Source: Mikania micrantha (Eukaryota; Streptophyta; Magnoliopsida; Asterales; Asteraceae). Taken from it: a DNA stretch of 64,000 bases. A model generated the notes under the pieces. That model saw nothing but the letters and a program-made list of their open reading frames with translations. It searched no databases and was not told where the DNA came from. Below, piece by piece: positions 23,010 to 33,737 of this stretch. Within the stretch, counting starts at the first letter, position 1; every line of letters begins with the position of its first letter. The DNA lies in assembly GCA_009363875.1 (NCBI GenBank), contig CM018687.1, positions 18,476,963 to 18,540,962 of the forward strand, in the 5' to 3' direction. The translations under genes and the position numbers were made by a program.

Positions 23010-24900
23010 TGTGACACCCACGTCATTTCATGTCCCATCCAGACATTAAAATCATTATTTAAGAAACTACATTTAGGTCCTAGCAAAAACTTTTGTGTTT
23101 TACACATCTACAAACACACTACTTGTTAAAAACAAGATTTAAGTATGTTTACATAATTTACAAAACATTTATTACACAAAAGTTTCAAAACAGTCTGGTT
23201 GTTAAGATTAAACCACCATATGAGCCTCCACGTTCGAGTCCGATCACCATCACCGCTCACTCGACTCCTTTGTACCTGTAAACACCACATTTGAATTCAC
23301 CATTAGTTCGTTAGAACTAAGTAAGATTACCCCGCTATTTTCTCAAGTGTACTCCATAACATCATATGGATACACTAATGATTTTCCAAATTTAGATTGG
23401 TTATATTATTCAATCGCATACACACAATTTACTAACGGGTCGTTTCCCGTAAATCTCCCATTCATGCAAAATCATTATAATTTAACACAACACATATGTG
23501 CACACAAAACTTCAGTTATGCATCATATATCCCAAAAGCCAAACTTAAACAATTTGAGTCTTGAAATTAGATGTCTACACTCTTGTAAATCATCTTTTGT
23601 TCACACACCTTGCGAATCTATTACATTAGATCTGCAAGTCTTATGTTCACACATCTTGTGAATCAAAGCATGCATATTACCAATTTAATGTCTACACTCT
23701 TGTAGATCATAACCTCCAAATTATCATGGTTGTTTACACTCTTGTAAATCAACTCAATCATTATTACTAGTTGAATGTTCACACCCCTTGTAAATCATTC
23801 AACTACAATAACCGCACTAACCATAACCATTTATATTAATTTCACTCAAAACAACAAATCACATATATGCTAAATGCACAAATACTTGTAGTGTGGACTC
23901 ACCCAATCCTACAACTACAAGTTCAATCAAATAGGTAACTTACCTCTATCAGCAAAGGATCCTGCTTGATTATCCTCTCGATTAAAATCTCGTTTTCCTG
24001 TTAAACTCTATACGGGTCAATATATGTTTATATCCATTTAACCTTCTGTTTGAAATGTTTTTATAAATATTTGCATGAATATATATATACACATACTATA
24101 CATATTCGACCCGTTTGAATTTGTTTAACATATTTATTATACTGTGTATAATTTTCCATACTTATCACCGTTCACCGAACCTTCAAGTTTCAATCTTTCT
24201 AGGATTATTGTATTCTAACTTTTATAATAATTTGATCAAATTAACCCATTTGACCCATTTAGGTTAAACTCATATTAATCTCATCATATGAGGTTTTGGA
24301 CAACTACAACATCTCAATTTCATCTCTATACATAGTTTCAGACTTAGACAACAACAAAAATCATATTTTCTTAATCTCCCCAAATGAGTCATTTTCCTCA
24401 TCTCACTCTGATGAATACCAAAACAACTATACATGAATTTAGGATCACACAACTATTTCAAAACTCAACCCAAATTTCATGTTTTTAGAAACCTAGTTCA
24501 TAACCCCATCAAATCCTTCAATAGTGATTCAAAGATGAGAAAACACGATTACCTCGAGTGGTTCAACCTAGACTCGTGATTGAAACTCGATGTTTACGGA
24601 TCGTTACTCGGATTTTCCTCCTCTTCTTTTTCTTTTTCTTTTTTCTTCTTATCCTTTATTTTTTTTCTTTCTTTTCTTCTGGATGTGTTGTTTTTGTTTG
24701 TGTTTCTGCCGCCATTACAAACAAATATCTTTGTTATTTGATTTTTTTTGTTGTTGTTGGATATTACCTCCACGTAAACATACACACATATATATGTTGA
24801 TTTGATTTGATTTTATTTTATTTTCAATTATTGCCCCCCACACATTGCACCCACACACTTAGATATTTATATAAATATATATGTGTATTAGGATGTTACA
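23010..24900 (-). repeat. Element A 5' LTR
   Basis: 1891 bp; plus-strand ends TGTGACACCC and GATGTTACA. It retains the ~200 bp between CCATTTA words (about 23827-24036) missing from the other LTR. Confidence 0.88.
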
Positions 24901-25262
24901 ATAAGTTTCTCTACAATCATTTGTTATCATTACTTTTGATATAAATACATCTTTATACCATCTAAAATCCTATAACTTTCTACACGTTAGATTTAGTAAT
25001 ATTAATGAATTTCTTTCCTGACAATATAAGGGATTTCCTATAAAAATTTTTATAATAGCATAAATAAGAGTGTTTATTACATCTATTTCTTGAGTTGGAA
25101 TCTGTGTATTATTTTCCATTTTTATTATAGTTTTCTTTACATTAATTAAAAGTTGTTTTTCTGATTCTATAATATAATGATCCCACCATCCTTTTAGAGT
25201 TCCTGTAAAACTAGAAATAATCATAGCAAGAATTTGAAATTTATCATTTCCTATTAATTTAT
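24901..25262 (-). pseudogene. Endogenous pararetrovirus, segment 2 (coat protein middle)
   Basis: Open for 84 codons at 24970-25224. It includes SFTGTLKGWWDHYIIESEK and INTLIYAIIKIFIGNP, motifs seen in caulimovirid coat proteins (GWWD and the IGDP-type word). Element A interrupts it on the left and a solo LTR on the right. The coat reading continues across both insertions, as the TSDs predict. Confidence 0.7.
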
Positions 25263-25505
25263 TGTCACACCCCCGCTAGAGCGGAAACACGAGGGTGTCA
25301 CGAAATCGGATCTCTGAACGCATTGTGTTTAAAGAAACTACTAGCATGCATTCATGGTCCATAAACGATACATAATGTCAGTTACAATATTCCAAAATAA
25401 ATACAACATATAAAGATTCTTCATATTGTCTAACTATCAAAACAATATTGTCCAAATCTTCGGTTGTATCACAAAAGAGCATGCATATTCCAAGCTTAGT
25501 TATTT

Positions 25506-25552
25506 CCTGAAATACATGCATAAAAAGGGTCAACTAAAATAGTTGGTGAGTC
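25506..25552 (-). other. Conserved LTR stem-loop, copy 4
   Basis: Minus strand GGACTCACCAACTA, loop TTT, TAGTTGACCCTTT, then GCATGTATTTCAGG. Confidence 0.6.
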
Positions 25553-26144
25553 CGTAGGTTTACGACTCGATAAAATGTTGAAGAAAAGTATTTATAAAAT
25601 TTATCCATATAATGTTTAAATTAAAATTAGCACAAGTGAATGATTACTTAACCATGAGCCCACAACCAAACCTATGACTTTTCGCCCCATAATGCCAACA
25701 ATCAATCAAATATATAGTAAATGGAAATATACATTCATTTAAGCCCAGGCACTTGGGAACGATTTGGAGCGACCAAAATCTCGAAATGAATGGGGTCGTC
25801 AGCCCGATAGCACTATCCATATTAATCCACGGCTCGTCAATTGAGCTAAATAGTTGTGGAATTACCGATATAATACATACATTCATACATATATATCAAT
25901 GGGGACTTTGAAATAAGTACTCATGAAATAAACATTCAAACAAGTATCATTTTAATAAACACGTATGGATAAGTAAGATAGCAAGTATTTCACCCCAAAA
26001 AGTATAAATATTTAAATAAAAGGGGGCTACGAAACTCACTTCGAGTAGTGATCGGGAGGTTCAAAGTAATCGTGAGTTTAGGGTTCAGTGTCCTTCTCGG
26101 GCCCTACAAAAGTATGGCACTTCATGAGATCCGTGGAATAACCA

Positions 26145-26146
<2 letters not shown>

Positions 26147-26191
<45 letters not shown>
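26147..26191. repeat. (TA)n microsatellite
   Basis: About 22 TA units inside the solo LTR. Confidence 0.95.
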
Positions 26192-26194
<3 letters not shown>

Positions 26195-26344
26195 CTTAGT
26201 GTTTATTGATTTTAAATCTTAGTTTACTTTAAACTTAAATTGAGGGGGACTTACTAGTTTGCCCAAATTTAAATAGGGGACTTATGACATCGCCCAACAT
26301 TATAATAAGAAACCTTTATTTCATTTTACTTATTTATTCATTTG

Positions 26345-26349
<5 letters not shown>

Positions 26350-26407
<58 letters not shown>
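26350..26407. repeat. (TTA)n microsatellite
   Basis: About 19 uninterrupted trinucleotide units inside the solo LTR. Confidence 0.95.
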
Positions 26408-28508
26408 TTGTCAATATTCTTGGTGTTATAAGACGATCCCCTAAACTTAATTCACCAAATGCCCGTAGATTGGGGCTAAGAATGTTAAAACATTCCTTGC
26501 CCTATACTTGTCTTTAAAAGATCAACTTCTCGTACTTTGATTAATCATTACAACTTTTATAATTATTATTCAACTTTTTGTTTACAAATTTGTCACCTTA
26601 ATCTTTTAAGGTTCTTTAAGTATAACTTTATACATGAATCTCTTGTTATTAACCCATTCTTAAGTATATAAATACGGTTGACTCCTCATGGGTCCAAACC
26701 AAGTATCATGGATCATTGTATTTTGACTCAAAACTATGCTCCTAGCCATTTTCATAGAGAATAAATTAATTCATGTACATATGCATATATCGTTTTGTAC
26801 TTATAGGTCAATACCATCTTTAAGGTTTTCTAGGTTGTATGCATGGATCACCCTTAATTATTTAAACACTGTTTTTAATCCATGCATGGGTTCCCTGTAA
26901 GTTTTTCTTATATGTGGGACGTGAGATCCCCCCATTTGTTATAGTTTTGTCATTTCGTGTAGAACCAGATTAGCCATACTATCATATGCGTGGTTTTATA
27001 TTTATATACACAATCTGATGTTTCAATCTTCCTTGGTGTATAGAGGTTTTACCCTACTCACTATGCATAAGTGCATGAAAATGATTATGAAGTAAGAATA
27101 GAGGGTTTTCTCAGATGTTCATAGTTTGTTTTAAATTCACGTACTTGATGTTTACTCTTAGCATAATTCCTACGTTAAATGTGTTGACTAAATTGGTTCG
27201 TGGATTAATCTGCTAGAGATAGTATGTACCCATTGTTTGTTGGAGATTAGTTGATTAAAGGTTAAGCTGGTAACCAGAATTTCAATGCTACTTAGAAGAC
27301 TTACAGAAGGCCAGCACGGCTGGGAAAGGTCTCGAGTTTCTTTCTGTCGCACACGTCCAGTGGGTTGGTCGACCTCCAAGCTTTTGTGGTAGTTCTTGCA
27401 CTTGTGTTTTCACCAGCTCGTTCTTCAGTCGAAGGTTGTAGAGAGAAAAAAAAGGCTCGTTCGAGTGAGAGTAAGAGAGTTGGGAGTTGGGTGTTTCAGT
27501 AGGAAATTTCTGATGCTTCTGCCGATCAGTATGAAGGAAAGGAAAAAGAAGCTTTGGTGTGGGTTTTGGGATTATCTAAGTGCTGGTATTTATAGAGGGT
27601 ATGAGGGCCATCTTTCCTTGAGTTAGCCAGCTGGTTACTAGTGTTGATTTTGAGTTATAGTTTGGTTAAGATGGAGGGAATCTGATTGAGTTTTAAGGAG
27701 AATGTAACTATAATCAAGATAAATGGATCTTGGAAATCTTATGGTTGTCATTCGTGATGTTCTTTCATTGATGTTGTTAGACTCTTCGGCTGATAGAAGG
27801 AGTAAGGGTGGCTGACACATCATAGGACAAGGGTGTGGGATCACTAGTATTCATCATTGTTCCATACTAGGTGCTGTCTTTGGATGTTGTACTACCTGTT
27901 GAAGGCTGCTCCAATTTCCGATCAAGAGAAAAAGAAAAGCTTTTTCTTGGCTATAATCCATCGTAGGTGAATGGTGTTATCCAACTATGATGTGATGTTT
28001 AAATTAAAGATCTTCCTTCCTGCTACTATTGATTCTTGTACTACCACTATTCTTCCTCTCATATAAAAAGCTAAGTCATGGTTCATAGTACATGTGATAT
28101 TATTTTCAACTTTGTATATCTTATTATATCTTATTAGGTGAGACTTGATCCTATTTTCAAGTTTCGTATAGTGGACGGGACTAGCAGGAAGGGTGGGTCG
28201 TACCTTGTATAGGTTGTTTTTGAATTTTAAAGTAATCCTTCTTGGTTGAATTTAAGATGTGAATTTCATTTTCATATGACCCCTTTAGTTAGGTTCTTTT
28301 GATTTTGGCACCACATTTACATACGTGTGTATGTTGTACGTGGGTATGTATTCCCTAGATATGTAGGAATTTAATGTTTGTATGTACTTAAGTCATGTTA
28401 GTAGAGTTTTGTATGTAGTTTGATTTGACGAGATTCTCAAGTTTTTGTTTTAAAAGAATGCAATAATATTAAAGATTTTTAGTACCTGTTTTAGTGTCGG
28501 ATGTTACA

Positions 28509-30030
28509 TTTATAAGCATTAGCTGTCATAGTCATTTCTTGTAATATATTTAAAATATGATATTAAGATTATCCATAGGGGTGTTCATCGGTTCGGTTAA
28601 CGGTTTGTTCGGTTTTCAAAAATTTTTCCTCCTAACCGTTAACCGAACCGAGCCGAATTCGGGATATGGTTATCCGAAACCGAATTCAACCAAATTCAAT
28701 TCAGTTCGGTTTCGATTATAACCGAACAAACCGAACAAAACCGAACAAACCGATTAAAAACCAAATAAACCGAATTAAACCGAATTTTTATTAATAAAAA
28801 ATAATAAATTTAATTATGAATTCGGTTTAATCGGTTAACCGAATAAACCGAACAAACCGAATTAAAAAAATATCCAAAACGTTAACCGAACCGAAAACCG
28901 AATTCGGAATTCGGATACGGTTAGGAACCGAACCGAAAACCAAATTCAGAATTTGGTTCGGTTTTTTCGGTTACGGATACGGTTCGGTTATCGGTTTTAA
29001 ACGGTTTTCGGTTTTTCTGAACACCCCTAATTGTCCATCTATATTCCATTCATATAAAGATTTTCCATCATATTGATTATCAGTTCTATTATTTTCTTCA
29101 TATTGCAAATCCGTAGGAGTTGGCCTATAATATCAATTCCTTGTTTCTGGTCTTGGAGTATAAGTATTAAAACTGTTTCTTCTTAATTTATTTATAACTT
29201 CTAGATTAATATTATTAAATTGAGCCTCTAACTCATCATCAGAGAATTCTGTTTCATCTGATCCATCTTTTATTGTATTTATATTTAACTTTTTTAATTT
29301 TTCTTCTAATAGTTTTAATGTTTTTTTCTTTATTATTAAGATTTATAGGGTTATCTATATTAAAAAGTTTAATATTGTTTTTTACACAATATATTGGAAA
29401 CTAGGTAAAGAAAGTAATATTTTCACTATTTTCTAGAATATATAATTGACATTCTATATTATGAATAAATCTAAATTTTCATCAAAATTATTATAATACC
29501 ATTTTAAATTCTCTATATTATAATCATTTAATATTTCACATTTCAAATAATTTAACATTTCTTTATTCATCTTAACAAGTGAATTTTGATATTTTTGTTG
29601 AAATCATTTTTATAAGTTTCCATTGTTCTTTTATATTTTTTTAAATATAATTGAAGATTTGTAAAATAATATAACCTATTTACTTCTTCTATATTTTTAT
29701 CAATTTCTTCTTTATCAAAATAATTTTTTACTTTTATTAACTCTTCTTGTAAATTTTTATTTTATTAAAACAATCTTTTAATATTGATATATTAAATTTT
29801 ATCCAATTATTTCTTATTTGAACTTTTGTATCAGTCATTATAATTTTCATAACTTCCTTTATCTTATCTAGTTGGTACATAAGTATTTTTATCATTAAGA
29901 CTTTCTTCATATAAAGGTTTGGGTATAAAGTTAGAAAAATCTATCACTGAGATTTTCATAGATTGTGATCTTCTAATAGTATTTTCTTTTGAAAAATTTG
30001 AAAAATCTATTACAATTTCTCTAAACAAGT
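28509..30030 (-). pseudogene. Endogenous pararetrovirus, segment 1 (upstream coding part)
   Basis: Minus strand. From about 29030 to 30030 an AT-rich, Lys/Glu/Asn-rich region with frequent stops can be read, ending in LYEWNIDG and, after the hAT MITE, the N-terminal part of the coat domain (ILQEMTMTANAYK). Near 29864-30020 the frame has VIDFSNF twice. No movement-protein motif could be identified. The upstream end joins a MITE at about 30030 and the provirus may be truncated there. Confidence 0.55.
28576..29029. mobile_element. hAT-type MITE, TIR TAGGGGTGTTCA
   Basis: Perfect 12-bp inverted ends TAGGGGTGTTCA/TGAACACCCCTA. The flanking 8-mers ATTATCCA and ATTGTCCA match at 7 of 8 positions, the TSD length of hAT elements. 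The interior is a palindromic mass of CGGTT/AACCG words. It lies within the pararetrovirus. Confidence 0.88.
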
Positions 30031-30365
30031 TTTTAAATCTCGAAAAATGACCCAAACAAACTTCAATTAACTCATCTTTGCATCATGGGAAAACCAACTT
30101 GTTGAACCCTAAACCTCAAACCTTAACATAAACAACAACCCTAGTACTAATACTAAAACTTTAAAATCAAACCTTAAACGCTAAAGATAAACCTAAAAGC
30201 TAAAAACTAGGTCTCAAAATCTAAACTATAAAGCTAAATGTTAAAGCTAACACTTAAAAGCTAATATTGTAAAATTCAATGAGATGGTTCTAATGACGTT
30301 GAAATGAGTTCAATTGGAGTTCGTTTGGGTCGGTCATTGGAGGTTCTAGAAATATTTTTTTATCC
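30030..30365. mobile_element. Palindromic MITE, same family as 39281-39682
   Basis: The two ends are inverted copies (GACCCAAACAAACTTCAATT at left; AATTGGAGTTCGTTTGGGTC at right) with a Telo-like CCCTAAACC/AAACCTTAA interior. The internal words match the 39281-39682 element in the opposite orientation. Exact termini are blurred. Confidence 0.6.
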
Positions 30366-32323
30366 TTTTTTATGACTGGGGAACCTACTTGTGTGGTAAA
30401 CCCTGGGCCCCCCCAATACTTGACTAACCGGGAGGAACGGGTAAACCACGGACGCAAGCACCTAGGGCGATGGCCTTGTAGAGAAAATGTCATCCTCATA
30501 ACCAGAACTCTTGATCTTAAGGTTGAGGCTCCAACACCCTTAATACTAGGCTATCTCCATAATGTTTTTTTTATTCTTTTTAAGCAAAATAGGCTTTTGG
30601 TTTGTTACATCTAATCCAAGACATTTGCACTGCCTAAACGAAATTTAATGTGATGTCATTCATATAAGATATTTTGTTATCTTGTTCCAATTTTTAATTA
30701 ATTACCCATTTCCATACACCTGACTTCATTAAAATCCCCCTAAATTTACAAGGATCAGTCATATTTCCGGGTTGCACATAACTTGGCTGCATTTGTTCAA
30801 ATGATCCATGGATCTAGACATGATCAAAGTGGATTAGAAGGCTTAATCTGAAAGAACATGGATGAACCTAAAGCAATTTGTGAGAATCCTACATAGAGAA
30901 AGTTAAAGAGTTTGAGAATAATATAGAGTTATGAATCTTTTTACTATACTTGTTGTTGATTACAAATTTCTTATTTTTTTTATCTGTATGATACCAGGAA
31001 TAATAATAATTGATTATTATTGATACATAGTTGGCTAATCAGTTGTACATTCATATGCAATAGGTCTGAAAAGATTATTATCGGTTCTTTGAATTATCAT
31101 TTTCATTGTTTCTTGATTTATATGCTTGTAAATGCAAGTTGCGGTAGTTTATCTGTGTCAAGTGACAATTTCTTTTGTTAAATCATTCCAATAAGTCATT
31201 GCATAGTAAAAAGGATTCAACGCCCAGGTGATATTTCTTTCCACTTGTTACATATACATGGTAGTTTGTCTAACTTGTGTAGTTTAGTTACCTAGTGAAA
31301 ACCCTTTTAAGACTTAATTTGTTTTAAACGGCAACAGTTGATTAACTGGCACATCTTCGGAGAGAAGCTCGTACATTAGTCACACCACATATATCTAACC
31401 ATACATGAGGAAACTTACTACTAAGAAAACCCCTACTCATCCAGGAGAAATTCTTATAAGAAAAACTTAAACTTAAGACTTATAAGAAAAATCGAGGGGG
31501 TACTACTAAGTTAGAAGGCATTTGATCTTTTAAGACTAAATTACTCAATCAATTTTACCAAATAAAACATATACATTTTACCCATATCAATAAACTCAAG
31601 TCTTTACACGTTTATTTTGGGCAATAGAACTTAAACAAGGTATAGTAAGCTTGTATACTTATATGCTAATTTTTTAGTGTTAAGTAAAGAATTGTTCATT
31701 TCCTTGTGACTTACCATGTTTCTTTGAAGTTTTGAGAGTTGCTAGCTCTCTCTTTGAATCTGTTTTGACGTCTTCTTGACTTTCAAGATAGGGGAATTGC
31801 ATGTCCTCAAAAGTTGCAAAATTGTACTTTTTTTTCGAACACAAGTTAATTTCATCATATTAAATGTTCTCTCAAACATGATAGTAAAAAAAATATGTAA
31901 CCTTACAAGTAATTGTCTCTGTTATTATTCAAACCCTCCTTCGAATCTATTTGTTATTGTGTTGGGTGAAACCTAAATCTCCAACTAAACACAATTGTTC
32001 TTAATTTTTGTTTCCAAAATCAAATGCATGTTGTTCTTCAAAGAAACTAAGATGAACACGAGTAAGATTGATGATGAGAGAGGAAGGATGGAGTTTAGGT
32101 TTTTGTTATTGTTATTTATTTATTTATTTATTTATTATTGTTGTTTATTTTTCTTATCTATTTATGACAGCAATTTGATTTTATACAACTTAATAGAAAA
32201 CAAAAATTATTAGAAAATATAAATCATTAAGATATCACCTTAATTTGGAAACCTAAACTTTGATATAAATATTTAAGAAAAAAAATGCATCATTATACTC
32301 AATATATCCATCATGAACAAAAA
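30366..32323. other. No gene recognised; downstream flank of the OB-fold gene
   Basis: AT-rich non-coding DNA. Positions 30370-30550 contain a G/C-richer block (gggaggaacgggtaaaccac) that looks like an old repeat but has no second copy here. No frame in this stretch has a recognisable domain. Confidence 0.5.
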
Positions 32324-32520
32324 TAAGGTAGGGTCTGAAGAACGTAAAATATAGACGGTCTTACCTTAACCTCACAGGACTATAGAGGTTTCCAATGAAA
32401 CCTTCGGCTCGTGATACCTGGTTAACCGACCAACTAAACGTTTTTAACGTTATTTTCACAAAATTTAAGTAAAATAACGTAAAAATTAGTGCAATATAAC
32501 AGAAAAACGCAAATGACCCT
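32324..32520 (-). mobile_element. SINE-like repeat, family S, copy 2
   Basis: Reverse-oriented copy: the 3'-type words (tagggtctgaag ... ttaccttaacctca ... gataccTGGTTAACC) come first, then AACGTTATTTTCACAAAATTTAAG. The 5' end is worn. Confidence 0.5.
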
Positions 32521-32908
32521 AAATTATTTCACCAAATTGATTAATACCAAATTTGTATGTCAATAACTGTGCCATTTATATCAACGGCATTGAAATTGTA
32601 TTTCTACACCACTAAAGTTGCACTAGTTTTCCTCTTCATAACTGTCAGGTTTCCTACTATTTCAAAATATCAAAGGCTGGATCAAATGATCAATCATCTG
32701 GCACATGATATAGTTCATTGCTTTCCTTCGAAAAACTCGCACATCCCAAGCCCCAACTACATTTACAAAACTCACATATTAAAAATCATAAATATTTCAG
32801 AAGCAAAGAGATAACAATGTTGCTTTCTTGTGTTCCAACAATTATAAGTTGTATATTTTGCAAATGCTAAAGAGTAAAACACAGAAGGGATACTCGTTTT
32901 TTGGCCGG

Positions 32909-33737
32909 TCAGAGTGATTTCAACGCCTGAGTTATTTCCCATTCACAGATCGATGCATCATCGTCATCCATCTTCACTCTTTCAAAACTGGCTCCTTTAA
33001 CAAGTGCAACCACGAATCTCTCATGTTCCAGAGAAGATGGATATATTATTTGCTCTTCCTGTAAGTAATTAACCATTATCCATTATCCATTTGCATCACT
33101 TTTATATACTTACAAAAACCAGTGATTCTCAAGTGTTTTGGTTCTAATCACAAAAATATGTTTTTCTTGGTCCCTTCTTTTTAATAGAAAAAGGGTACCG
33201 GGGACAAAAGTTTCAAGTGTATTGGTCCTTTCTTTTTTCTATATATTTAAGTTTTGGGTTAGTTTTTTTTTAATTAATGTTATTTTACCATTGCGCCTAT
33301 GTCTCTGTTTAGATTTTCTTAAAAATCGGCCTGCCCCTGGTCTGGTGCAAGTTGGTTTTTCTTTTCGTTTTCCTTTTTTTAATATTTTAGACTTGGATTT
33401 GTTTTTAATTAACAACCACCCATTTGCATTACTTTTATAAATTGCTCAATTCACACCATAAGAGAACACATACCTCAGACAAATTATAAAATTCATCAGC
33501 AGATATTTGCAGCAGTTCAGTAGCAGTGTGACCTGTGCACCATGCTAAAACTTTTCGTGTATCATCGGCAACTGTGACTTTCAAATGGAAACCAGGAGTA
33601 ACGTCATCATCACAATGACAGCCACAGAAGCTGCATTCAAACCCCATATTCTGCGTAGCAATATGCCCACATGATGTGTGAAAATATCTTGCATTTACAT
33701 CACAGTGCTTAATCTGGTCTACCCAAATTCTACAAAC
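32909..33737 (-). CDS. OB-fold gene exons 12-13 (zinc-ribbon OB fold and stop)
   Basis: Exon 12 (33737-33474, 88 codons) has WVDQIKHCDVNARYFHTSCG, then a Cys cluster ECSFCGCHC, then FHLKVTVADDT and ATELLQISADEF. The Cys pairs followed by strands and a LLQ-DEF helix parallel RPA70 DBD-C. Exon 13 (33058-32909) has YPSSLEHERFVVALVK and EWEITQALKSL before TGA at 32909-32911. Confidence 0.8.

Larger units (their letters stand above)
9644..24900 (-). mobile_element. Ty3/gypsy element A, with nested elements B and C
   Basis: Two LTRs (9644-11392 and 23010-24900) flank an internal region read on the minus strand. Termini are TGTAACACCC/GATGTTACA. The flanking 5-mers ATTAG and ATAAG differ at one base and are taken as an aged TSD. 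A primer-binding site lies next to the right LTR and a polypurine tract next to the left, so the right LTR is the 5' LTR. Domain order is gag, three zinc knuckles, protease, RT, RNase H, integrase. The integrase C-terminus is missing because element B was inserted and a deletion followed. The host site is the pararetrovirus coat region, which continues on both sides. Confidence 0.85.
25263..28508 (-). mobile_element. Solo LTR of a Ty3/gypsy element, TSD TTTAT
   Basis: Plus-strand ends TGTCACACCCCCGC and GTCGGATGTTACA, flanked by a perfect TTTAT at 25258-25262 and 28509-28513. 3246 bp with no coding or primer site. It carries the conserved stem-loop on the minus strand at 25506-25552, a (TA)n at 26147-26191 and a (TTA)n at 26350-26407. 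Small frames inside, including the poly-Tyr one over the (TTA)n, are artefacts. Confidence 0.88.

Noticed and set aside
26284..26517. Open frame with a run of Tyr
   Set aside because: Direct reading of the (TTA)n microsatellite inside a solo LTR.
30370..30550. G/C-richer block as a tRNA or rRNA fragment
   Set aside because: No A/B box pairing, no rRNA word recognised, and no second copy in the window.
33138..33440. Hydrophobic open frame in intron 12
   Set aside because: T-rich intron sequence between exons 12 and 13 of the OB-fold gene on the other strand; low-complexity Phe/Leu.
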